Shown here in pieces: positions 1-7,755 of a DNA stretch of 12,423 nt. The notes under the pieces were generated by a model that worked only from the letters and a program-made list of their open reading frames with translations, ran no database searches and was not told the DNA's origin. The DNA comes from Lichenicola sp050954785. Its GTDB lineage: Bacteria > Pseudomonadota > Alphaproteobacteria > Acetobacterales > Acetobacteraceae. Made by a program: the position numbers and the translations under genes. Position 1 is the first letter of the stretch, and every line of letters begins with the position of its first letter. The stretch spans positions 1 through 12,423 of the forward strand of contig JBPBQO010000140.1 in assembly GCA_050954785.1 (NCBI GenBank), in the 5' to 3' direction.

Positions 1-47
1 GGAACCTTCACGACCGTTTGCGCCGAATATCCACCCCCACTATCGAC

Positions 48-83
48 GCCGGCTGAAATCCTTGAGGATTTCAGCCGGCTTTT
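48..83 (+). terminator. Strong intrinsic terminator facing right
   Basis: A perfect 14-bp stem (GCCGGCTGAAATCC at 48-61 against 66-79) closes a TTGA loop and is followed by TTTT at 80-83. The T-run makes it a Rho-independent terminator for transcription moving rightwards, so it probably ends a gene lying mostly left of the window. The fusion gene read leftwards ends at 108, and its transcript would also form the stem but has no T-run after it. The site therefore sits between convergent units. Bases 1-47 are too short to call a gene; one frame reaches TGA at 52-54. Confidence 0.85.
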
Positions 84-107
84 CCATGCCCGACGGTCTG
101 GCCGCCA

Positions 108-3100
108 TCAAATACGAGCTGAGCGATCCAGTTGGCGGGTACGTACCAGTCCGGTGATTATGCCCTGCAGGCGGTGCGCGATGTCAGGCCATTGCCGGTC
201 GGTAATCCAGGTCTGCGCGGACGCCTGCAGGCGCATACGCAGATCGGCATCCGCGATCAGCCGATCCAGGCCGGCCGCAACCGACAACGCATCGATACCG
301 TCGAAGCGAAACACCGCGTTTCCGGCCTCGACGAACAGTTCGATCGGCGTCACGGCCACAGGCACGCCAGCGGTCATCGCAGTCCGGAGTGCCGCACTCG
401 ACGCCTCCTTCGACGGCAAATAGGGCAGCGCTACCACGTCGCAGGTTGCCAGCAACTCGAGCGACAGACTATTCGGCATGAATTCAGTGTGGAACATCAC
501 CGAATCATCCAGGCTGAGGCTGTGGACCAGGTCGCGGCAGCGCGTGATTTCCTCACGCGAGATGTCGGCATCGTACTCGGCGTTGACCAGCAACAGCCGT
601 GCACCCGGCCAGCGCCGGCGCAGCTCCGCCAGCGCCTGGATCAGGGTATCGATTCCTTTACCCTGCAGGAAGAATCCGTAGCAGCCGATCAGCGGCGGCC
701 GACGGGTTATCTCGTGCTGCCACTGCTCGACCGCATGCTCGAACCTGTGAACCCGCGCCGGCGGCAGCGGCAGCGCTACGCCATGCGGCAACAAGGTCAG
801 GTTCGCGGAAATCCCCAGCGCCTGCAGCCGCCGCAGATCCGCGACCGTATGAACCAGCACCCGGTCAAGCCTGGCCAGGGAGGCAAGCACGGGTTCGAGC
901 TCCGCCGCCACGAGCTCATCCAGCAGGCGCGTATTGTGCAGCGTCACCAGCAGCACCCGCTCGACAAGTGCTGGATGCGCCACCAGCCTGGCCAGCGTCG
1001 TGAACGACAGCAGGCCGGGCTGGTGCTGCAGCATGACGGCATCCGCATCGTCGGCGGCAATCGCAGCGGCCAACTGTTGCAGCGAGCGTGAGTCGCCCAT
1101 CTGCCAGCACGGCCAGAACCGATCGGTTTCCGCAGACTCGGGCGGCGTACGAGTGTCGCACAGGACGCGGACCTGAAAGTCACTCTCGCCCGACTCACGA
1201 TCCCGGCCAGCCAGGAGCTGGCGTGAATATTCTGCGACACCGCACCGCTGGCTCCAACTCGATACCCAGCTGACGCGTACGGGCATGCGGGGCGGCGCCA
1301 GCAGCAGGTCGATCGCCAGCGCGGTATAGGCGTCGGCCAGAGCCTCCGCATCCGGCAAGGCGGGCGGTCGTATCCCGGTGGAAGGCTGGGACAGCGCCTC
1401 GTGCAGGGCGGCGACCAGATCATCCTCGTCCGGTTCGAGCCAGAGCGAATGCGGGGTGGCCAGATGGGTTTCCGACGGCGCCGGCCGGTAACGCAACAGG
1501 CGGACGCCCGGATGCGGTTCACCACCGTCCGCGCAGAACTGCATATGCCCGCCACGACCTGTGACGATCAGGCGAAGGCCGGCGGACAACGCTTCGGCTG
1601 CCGGCAGGTTGAACCCCTCGCCTCGGGTCGGCAGCACCATGGTGTCGGCATCACGATACAGCTCGACCAGGCCGTCCGGCTCGAGATCGCGATCGACCAG
1701 CTCTACCGGCGCCAGCTCGGGATCGGCCTGTCGCAGTGCCGCCAGCATCGAGGCGACCTCGTTGTGCGGATTGGGAAAGCCCTTGATCAGCAGCCGGACC
1801 GGATCGCCTGCCCGGAACGCCCGGGCCCAGGCGCGCAACAGCACATCCACACCCTTGCGCGGAAAGCATGACGAGACGTGCAGGAAGCGGTGCATGGCGC
1901 CGGCCGGGTCGGCCGCGCGGATCTCGCGCAACGCCGTGAACCGATCGAGCGTAACCGCGGGCGGGATCACCCGTATCGGAATGCCCAGGCCGCTCTCGAT
2001 CAGGGCATCGCGCACGAAGCCGGTCGGAGCCACGACGGCACGGAAATTCGCGGCCAGCAAATCGATCGTCTGGGACGGGAGCAGCGACTCTTCCCAGAAC
2101 AGCATCGCCACCGACACGTCGCCCGGCCGCGGCGGGACATGCACCGGATAGTGCTGGCTGATGACGAGCTCCGGTCCGGTCGCATGCCGGTTTCGATGCA
2201 CCAGCGCGCCGATCGCGTCGGCCTGGCCGGACGGCACCCCGGACAGGTCGAGTGTCGTGCCGCCTTCCACCGGAAGCAGCCTGACCCGGCCGGGACGAAC
2301 TGCCTCCAGCTCCAGGGCAAGGTCGCGATTGATCGCAGCCAGGCTGTAGCTGCCGTTGACGTGGCCGGTTATCGAGAAGCGCAGGTTGGCGGCCAGCAGC
2401 GACGCGGTCATCCGGTTCGGCGGGAGTGCGGCACCGGCACGCAGCAGTGCCTGCTGCAGCACCACGCATTGCCGATCGAGCCCCAATGCGTCGAGCCGCG
2501 CCGCCTGTCGCGCCCGCTGCGACATGCGTTCGGTCTCGTCCATGGCCAGGTCCAGCATCGCCGCCGCAACCGGCTCGGGTGCCGTGTCGTCGAGCAGCCG
2601 GCCGGCCCCGGCGAGGGTATAGGGCACTGCGCCGCCGGGCCATGCCAGCACCGGTACACCATGCGCCATCGCCTCGATCAAAGGCACGCCGAACCCTTCA
2701 TGCCGGCTCAGCGACACATAGAGGTCGGCTGCGCCATACCAGGCATCCAGCTCGTCGTCCGTCACACCGCCGGTGAGCAGGACGCATGATTCCAGGCCGA
2801 GGATTTCGATCCGCTCGCGAAGCAGCCTTGCATAGAGATCGCCGACGCCATCGTCGCGCCCGACCAGCACCAGGCGGGACGAAGCGTGAAAACGGGCTCG
2901 GAAAACCGCGAATGCCTCGACCAGGGCAAGCTGACCTTTGGCCTCGTTGATACGGCCGACGAACAGGATGGTGAACAACCCGGCCTGCTCCGCCACGGCG
3001 TCGCGTAAAGCCAGCGCCGCCGGAACTGCCGCGGCAGCACGGACGCGCAGGGCTTCGACATCGAACAGCAGGGTGCAGACCCGCACCGGTGCGAGATCGA

Positions 3101-4841
3101 GGCGCTTCAGCTCGATCGCGTTGTAGTCGCTGTCGGCGAGGCACACGGCCACGCGGCCGGCGAACGCGCCGAGCTGGCTCCGGCCGAGCCTGGCGTAGTG
3201 GGCGAGATACGGATGCCGTGCCAGGAGCTCGGGTGGGGTGATGTTGTGGTAGAGCAGTATCTTCGGCGCCGGCAGGTCGAGCACCTGCGTAAACCGGTCG
3301 TAGCCCATGGAGTGCCTGACGATCAGGACATAGCCGTCATGGCGCGGCATCTCCTCGAACGGCCGCAGTTCGTGCGCCAGCGCCTCGGGCGGATGCTCGG
3401 TATAGATCTCGCTGCGATAGCCCATCGCCCGAAGCAGGCTGCGCGTCAGCAGCATCGCATTGGTGACCGCATCGCCGACCGCCGAGCCGGAATGGAACTG
3501 GTGGACCGTCAGAAGGCCGCCTAACATCGCCTTGCCAGGCTCGAGCCGCGTCGATCCGGGTGGCGGCAGTATCGGCAGCGGGAGGGCCTCCGGTGCAGGA
3601 TCGGGCGTTTCGGCTTGCACCTGCCCGGCGGCCAACGTCCGCGCTGGCTGGTCCGCATCCGGTTGTTCCGGCACCTCCTGAACGGGAGCGGGTTCCACCA
3701 CCACGGCGGACGCGATGAGCGCGTGCGGATCCGGACGGCCGGTCCGCCGCGCGATCGACACCATGCGCCGCAACGGGCCGGTCAGGCGCCAGGCAGTACT
3801 GTGATGGAGCGCATGCAGTCGCTCCTGGAGTGCCGCGCCATCCTGCTCCGCCGACCGAAGCTGCCGATACGCCCCTTGCAGCCGCAGATGCGTCTGTTGC
3901 AGTTCGTGACGGCTCTCATGCAAGGCGCAGGCTGTATCGGCCGCGACTCGATCGATCTCCGCTTGCGTCGCCAGCGCCTCGGCATCCCGATCCGCGAGCG
4001 CCTGGCGTAGCTGGGCGATCTCGTGCCCGGCCCGTTCGGTCAGGCGCTGTGCCAGCACTGCCTGGTCCCGCACGGTGGCATCGGCCGCCTGCAGGCGCGC
4101 CTGCAGGCCCTGGCGCTCGGCCTCCGCGGTTCCGAGCCGGCCGATCAGGCTGCTGTCGCCGGCGCGCAGGAAATCGTCGAATACGTTCGGTGGCGTGCGG
4201 AAGGACGGTTTCAGTGCATCGAGCCGTTCGCGCGCGACGTAGTAGCGGTTGAGCCCGTCGAACCAGACGAACACGTAGTCGACCGCGACCAGCAACGGCT
4301 CCCAGAGCGCATGCGTCTCGCGCGTGGAGAGCGGCGCGGTCGCTTCGGCCAGGATGATCCACGGCCGGAACGAGACCAGGTCGGCGCCTTCGAGCACCGC
4401 CCGCTCCGCACCTTCGACGTCGATCTTGAGAAAATGGATATCGGGCGGGGCGTACAGCCGGCAGATCTCGGCCAGCGTGCGGACCGGAATCGTCGTTTTG
4501 CGAACTTGATGTCGGGTGCCCGCATACGTGGCGGCGACCGCGTCGTCCAGGGTCGAAAGCCCGGTTCCGTCGACGATGTAGAATGGCGCCTCACCTGCTT
4601 GCGCACCGAGGGCGATCTGCAGCGTGATGTCGCGTAGCCGTGCCGCCTGCAGCCGAGCCGCCTGCTCGACTACCGGCTCGATGTTTACCCCGCTCCAGCC
4701 GCGATCGTAGAAGGCGCGGGTTACGCTGTCGGTGTCGGGATGCTGCGCGCCCACGTCGAGGTAGAAACCGCCCTCGACATGGCCGAGGGCCCGCCACAAC
4801 AGCACATCCTCGCAGTTCTGTGCGTAGGAAATGAACGTCAT
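108..4841 (-). CDS. FkbM methyltransferase-coiled coil-triple GT4 glycosyltransferase fusion
   Basis: A cytoplasmic 1577-residue protein predicted to methylate and build a surface glycan. Residues 1-205 are an FkbM-type SAM methyltransferase (SYAQNCEDVLLWRAL start typical of the family, GGFYLDVGAQHP 24-35, FLKIDVEGAE 137-146). Residues 228-345 are a heptad-rich, proline-free coiled coil, followed by STAWRLTGPLRR (348-359) and a Pro/Ala linker (about 375-435). Three GT-B/GT4-like domains follow at about 440-800 (R630, K635; EX7E with E715 and E723), 820-1180 (R995, K996; E1075 and E1083) and 1186-1570 (SSWSQRCGVAEYS at 1194-1206; K1395; E1479, but Thr at the second Glu position). The ATG fits the family N-terminus, although no clear ribosome site precedes it. 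It lies 73 bases after the 509-residue glycosyltransferase gene, so the two are probably cotranscribed. Domain classes are secure. Sugars, linkages and methyl acceptor cannot be read from the sequence. Confidence 0.93.
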   Translation of the reverse strand: MTFISYAQNCEDVLLWRALGHVEGGFYLDVGAQHPDTDSVTRAFYDRGWSGVNIEPVVEQAARLQAARLRDITLQIALGAQAGEAPFYIVDGTGLSTLDDAVAATYAGTRHQVRKTTIPVRTLAEICRLYAPPDIHFLKIDVEGAERAVLEGADLVSFRPWIILAEATAPLSTRETHALWEPLLVAVDYVFVWFDGLNRYYVARERLDALKPSFRTPPNVFDDFLRAGDSSLIGRLGTAEAERQGLQARLQAADATVRDQAVLAQRLTERAGHEIAQLRQALADRDAEALATQAEIDRVAADTACALHESRHELQQTHLRLQGAYRQLRSAEQDGAALQERLHALHHSTAWRLTGPLRRMVSIARRTGRPDPHALIASAVVVEPAPVQEVPEQPDADQPARTLAAGQVQAETPDPAPEALPLPILPPPGSTRLEPGKAMLGGLLTVHQFHSGSAVGDAVTNAMLLTRSLLRAMGYRSEIYTEHPPEALAHELRPFEEMPRHDGYVLIVRHSMGYDRFTQVLDLPAPKILLYHNITPPELLARHPYLAHYARLGRSQLGAFAGRVAVCLADSDYNAIELKRLDLAPVRVCTLLFDVEALRVRAAAAVPAALALRDAVAEQAGLFTILFVGRINEAKGQLALVEAFAVFRARFHASSRLVLVGRDDGVGDLYARLLRERIEILGLESCVLLTGGVTDDELDAWYGAADLYVSLSRHEGFGVPLIEAMAHGVPVLAWPGGAVPYTLAGAGRLLDDTAPEPVAAAMLDLAMDETERMSQRARQAARLDALGLDRQCVVLQQALLRAGAALPPNRMTASLLAANLRFSITGHVNGSYSLAAINRDLALELEAVRPGRVRLLPVEGGTTLDLSGVPSGQADAIGALVHRNRHATGPELVISQHYPVHVPPRPGDVSVAMLFWEESLLPSQTIDLLAANFRAVVAPTGFVRDALIESGLGIPIRVIPPAVTLDRFTALREIRAADPAGAMHRFLHVSSCFPRKGVDVLLRAWARAFRAGDPVRLLIKGFPNPHNEVASMLAALRQADPELAPVELVDRDLEPDGLVELYRDADTMVLPTRGEGFNLPAAEALSAGLRLIVTGRGGHMQFCADGGEPHPGVRLLRYRPAPSETHLATPHSLWLEPDEDDLVAALHEALSQPSTGIRPPALPDAEALADAYTALAIDLLLAPPRMPVRVSWVSSWSQRCGVAEYSRQLLAGRDRESGESDFQVRVLCDTRTPPESAETDRFWPCWQMGDSRSLQQLAAAIAADDADAVMLQHQPGLLSFTTLARLVAHPALVERVLLVTLHNTRLLDELVAAELEPVLASLARLDRVLVHTVADLRRLQALGISANLTLLPHGVALPLPPARVHRFEHAVEQWQHEITRRPPLIGCYGFFLQGKGIDTLIQALAELRRRWPGARLLLVNAEYDADISREEITRCRDLVHSLSLDDSVMFHTEFMPNSLSLELLATCDVVALPYLPSKEASSAALRTAMTAGVPVAVTPIELFVEAGNAVFRFDGIDALSVAAGLDRLIADADLRMRLQASAQTWITDRQWPDIAHRLQGIITGLVRTRQLDRSARI

Positions 4842-4914
4842 GGACGTATCGGTCGCATGGGGGTGCTCTACGTGCGGGGCGGTAGGACGAATTCAGGCAA
4901 GCGCATATCGGGAA

Positions 4915-6444
4915 TTATGCGCGTCCGATACGCCGAGGCAACGTCTGGTCATCGGCGACATCACCGACAGGCAGGCGGTTCCGGTTGTGATCGATCGACC
5001 TCAGGATGGCACGCGCGGACTCGTCCCAGCTTACCGGCCGGAACTCTGCCGCGACCCGCCCACTCCATGCCTCGGTACCATCTCGATCCTCGATCGCATT
5101 CCGGATCACGCGATAGGCCTCGGTGCCGTTCTCGGGGTCGAAGTAGCGTGCCAGCGTGCCGCCGGCCTCCGGCAAAGCGCTGGCATTGGAAATGATGCAG
5201 GGACGTCCGAAGCTGAAGCTTTCGGTGACCGGCAGGCCCCAGCCCTCGTAGAAGGATGGGAACACGGTAAACAGGCAGCCATCGTAGAGCCGCTCCAGCT
5301 CGCCATCCTGCGGGTCGTCGACGAGCAGGATCTTGCCGTCGAGATAATGTGCGTTCGTCAGTTGCTGCATGAGGTCGGCGACCAGCCAGCCGACCCTGCC
5401 GGCGAACACCAGTGTCGGCACCCGGTCGGCCGGCATCTCGTCGAGCAGCCGGCGCCAGACGCGAAACAGCAGCGCATGGTTCTTGCGTGCCTCGATGGTC
5501 GAAACCATCAACACGTAGCTCCGCGCCGGTGGCAGGCGGTCGGTCCGCACGACCGGCACGGTCCGGTCGGGATGACCCACCGGCCGGCTGAAGCCGGTGC
5601 CGATCGGAATCACCGACGGCGTCGTGCGCAGCGGCAGGTTCCGGCGATCCGCGACCGAGAGAATGTCATGGGCGCTGGCCTGGCTGATGGTCAGCAGCGT
5701 GTCCGCCAGCGACAGCATGCCACAAGCCCAGACCTCGAACCGGTCGACGAGGTTGCGATCGCACCATTCGGGCCGCAGCAGCGGGATGATGTCGTAGATG
5801 AGCAGGGCGATCCGCATCTGCCATTTGTCGCGCACCCGCGTGACCATCTGGCCATAGAACGGGTGGAACCAGGGCGAGCCCAGGATGAGCAACACGTCGC
5901 CCGCTCCGACGCTGGTGTCGAACGCGGCAACGGTGAGCCCATCGGTGGCGGGGACTACGATCCGGCCATGCGCGATGGTGGTACGCAGCTTGACGACCCG
6001 GCCAGCCGTGGCACCGGTGAGCTTGCCGGCAGCACGCACGGTCTCGCGCTGGGCCTTGAACAATCCAACCAGCGGCGTGCGCAGATCGAGCGGGATCCGG
6101 TAGGCGACCCGCCGGGCAAGGCCGCCGAGCGCTTTCGACCCCGTGGCGACGACAGCCAGCGCGGGCGTGGGGGCAGCCGGCGCGGCATCGGCACCACGCG
6201 CAGGCACGGCAGCGGCGGAGGCGGTCAGCCGGGCATGGAGTGCGTCGATCTCGGCAAACGGGATCGTCTGGAAGCTGTCCTGCGCCGAGGCATGACGGAC
6301 GAAGCCGACCCTGTCGCGGGTTTCGGGCATGAGGGCCAGCGAACGGCACAACTCGAACTGGATCCGCTGGATTCCGCTCGGTCGGGCATTGAATGCCGAG
6401 TACTGGAACAGGTCCTCGACGTCGACCCAGATCCTGTTGGGCAC
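4915..6444 (-). CDS. Family 4 glycosyltransferase
   Basis: A 509-residue retaining GT4-type glycosyltransferase that transfers a sugar from a nucleotide donor to a growing glycan, probably at the cytoplasmic face of the membrane. The N-terminus (WVDVEDLFQY, RPSGIQRIQFEL, residues 6-32) and IYDIIPLLRPEW (216-227) are typical of one bacterial GT4 subgroup. The donor-binding half carries ARKNHALLF (319-327) and the EX7E signature PSFYEGWGLPVTES (396-409; E400 and E408). Residues about 70-110 are an Ala/Pro-rich insertion in the acceptor half. The start is GTG, preceded by GGGAG six bases upstream. It appears to be the first gene of a leftward unit with the large fusion. The donor sugar is not inferable; subgroup members are often annotated as mannosyl- or rhamnosyltransferases. 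Confidence 0.93.
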   Translation of the reverse strand: MPNRIWVDVEDLFQYSAFNARPSGIQRIQFELCRSLALMPETRDRVGFVRHASAQDSFQTIPFAEIDALHARLTASAAAVPARGADAAPAAPTPALAVVATGSKALGGLARRVAYRIPLDLRTPLVGLFKAQRETVRAAGKLTGATAGRVVKLRTTIAHGRIVVPATDGLTVAAFDTSVGAGDVLLILGSPWFHPFYGQMVTRVRDKWQMRIALLIYDIIPLLRPEWCDRNLVDRFEVWACGMLSLADTLLTISQASAHDILSVADRRNLPLRTTPSVIPIGTGFSRPVGHPDRTVPVVRTDRLPPARSYVLMVSTIEARKNHALLFRVWRRLLDEMPADRVPTLVFAGRVGWLVADLMQQLTNAHYLDGKILLVDDPQDGELERLYDGCLFTVFPSFYEGWGLPVTESFSFGRPCIISNASALPEAGGTLARYFDPENGTEAYRVIRNAIEDRDGTEAWSGRVAAEFRPVSWDESARAILRSIDHNRNRLPVGDVADDQTLPRRIGRA

Positions 6445-6618
6445 GTTTTTCTCCCGACTGTGATCCTGTTCAGCGCGGGAGTGCGCCGAGTTGTTCGTGG
6501 CGTCGCGTCACGAGGTTGCGACCAGCGTTAGGGTCCGGGTTGCGATAGACGGCGCTTTGCGCTTGTCGAAAAGCGCTGCCACTATTCGCGACATCGCATC
6601 CTGCCAACTCCGGCGGGG
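6445..6618. promoter_or_regulatory. Divergent intergenic region, presumed back-to-back promoters
   Basis: These 174 bases separate the leftward glycosyltransferase unit from the rightward methyltransferase-lipoprotein unit, so promoters for both should lie here. Visible structure: GCGCTTT at 6552-6558 can pair with AAAGCGC at 6570-6576, and an overlapping second copy, GCGCTT at 6559-6564, can pair with AAGCGC at 6571-6576. An inverted repeat TCGTG-N9-CACGA spans 6495-6513, and the 8-mer GGTTGCGA occurs at 6514 and 6538. I found no convincing sigma-70 -35/-10 pair on either strand. If the rightward gene really starts at 6709, the region is 264 bases. Confidence 0.45.
6451..6455 (-). promoter_or_regulatory. 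Ribosome binding site of the GT4 gene
   Basis: On the minus strand GGGAG lies six bases before GTG at 6444-6442. This supports the GTG start, and the conserved subfamily N-terminus begins immediately after it. Confidence 0.75.
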
Positions 6619-7755
6619 GTGCGCCAATCGGAGCAGCCCGTCAACGTGGCCCTGTTGCAGACAGAGACCGGCAAGCGACAGGCGGTCGAGCCCTCGCCGC
6701 CGGCGCCGATGCATGAACCCTGGACTGGCGGATTTTCTCCTCGTGCGACCGAGGCGGACATCTATCACTGCTTCCGGCTGTTGCTGGGACGCCTGCCGAA
6801 CCGCGAGGAATGGCCTGGCCACACGATGCGGATCGGCGAGCCGCTCGAGCAGGTGGTCACGAGCTATGCGAGCTCACTCGAATTCTCCCGGCGTGGACTG
6901 CATCGATCGGCAGCACTCGGCAACGTGGAATTGGCCGAGCTGGCACGGTTCCGCATCTACACGCAGACCGACGATGCCGCGGTCGGCCGCTATGTTCGCG
7001 ACGACAATTACGAAACCGATGTGACCGCGGTGTTTCGCCACGTGCTGCGACCCGGTTCCAACGTGCTCGATCTCGGTGCCAACATCGGCTACTTCACGAT
7101 GTTGTCAGCAGAGCTGGTCGGGCCGACCGGATCGGTCATCGCGGTGGAGCCGAACCCGACCAACGCGCGTCTGATCGAGGCAAGCCGGCGCGCCAACGGC
7201 TTTACCCAGGTGACCGTCATCCAGGTTGCCGCAGGCCCCGCACCGGGTTTGCTGGTGTTGCACCGGGCGCATTCCAACGGCACCACCTCGGCGCCGCCGG
7301 ACGACATGACGACGCTTCTCGACTCCGAAACCGTCGGCTGCGTACGGGCCGACACGCTGGTACCCGAAGGCAGGCGCATCGACCTCATCAAGGTCGATGT
7401 CGAGGGTGCGGAATATCTTGCCCTCAGCGGCTGCACCGGCATCATCAAGCGTGACCGGCCGGCGATCGTGACCGAATTCAGCCCGTCCCTGATGCCGGGA
7501 ATTTCCGGGATCAGCGGCCGCGCCTACCTCGACTGGCTGATCGGGCAAGGCTACCGACTGCGGATCGTGATGCCGGACGGCAGTCTGCATACCGCCGAGC
7601 CGGATGCGATCATGGCCGAACATGCCGCTCGCGGCACCGACCATCTCGACCTCCTGGCCGAACCCCTGCCCGTGCCTGCGCGACAGGCAGCCCGGAAACG
7701 GCTCGGCCTCCTTACCCGGATGCTGCAGCAACGCAGCCCCGGTGCACCGACATGA
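6619..7755 (+). CDS. FkbM family methyltransferase with N-terminal LLGR-type domain
   Basis: A 378-residue (as called) SAM-dependent methyltransferase, probably an O-methyltransferase acting on a glycan or its precursor. Residues about 43-91 (ATEADIYHCFRLLLGR through SSLEFSRR) resemble the short helical DUF4214-like module often attached to polysaccharide enzymes. The FkbM core runs about 130-345: NVLDLGANIGYFT (148-160) is SAM motif I, AVEPNP (175-180) follows, and IDLIKVDVEGAE (254-265) is the family signature. The start is uncertain. GTG at 6619 has G-rich sequence abutting it rather than at normal spacing, GTG at 6646 has GGAG 12 bases upstream, and ATG at 6709 (residue 31) begins just before the conserved region. 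Its stop overlaps the next start (ATGA), indicating translational coupling. It is divergent from the glycosyltransferase unit and presumably serves the same glycan. Confidence 0.9.
   Translation: MRQSEQPVNVALLQTETGKRQAVEPSPPAPMHEPWTGGFSPRATEADIYHCFRLLLGRLPNREEWPGHTMRIGEPLEQVVTSYASSLEFSRRGLHRSAALGNVELAELARFRIYTQTDDAAVGRYVRDDNYETDVTAVFRHVLRPGSNVLDLGANIGYFTMLSAELVGPTGSVIAVEPNPTNARLIEASRRANGFTQVTVIQVAAGPAPGLLVLHRAHSNGTTSAPPDDMTTLLDSETVGCVRADTLVPEGRRIDLIKVDVEGAEYLALSGCTGIIKRDRPAIVTEFSPSLMPGISGISGRAYLDWLIGQGYRLRIVMPDGSLHTAEPDAIMAEHAARGTDHLDLLAEPLPVPARQAARKRLGLLTRMLQQRSPGAPT

Noticed and set aside
132..1091. 319-codon rightward open frame near the left edge
   Set aside because: It is antisense to the third GT domain of the fusion. 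The composition is Arg/Gln-rich with no motif.
1651..2643. 330-codon leftward frame inside the fusion gene
   Set aside because: It overlaps the true frame on the same strand, encodes an Arg/Gly/Ala-rich sequence without domains, and there is no sign of a frameshift in the main frame.
4831..6531. 566-codon rightward open frame
   Set aside because: It is antisense to the GT4 gene, whose minus-strand product has clear family motifs. The rightward translation has no recognisable domain and the skewed composition typical of GC-rich shadow frames.
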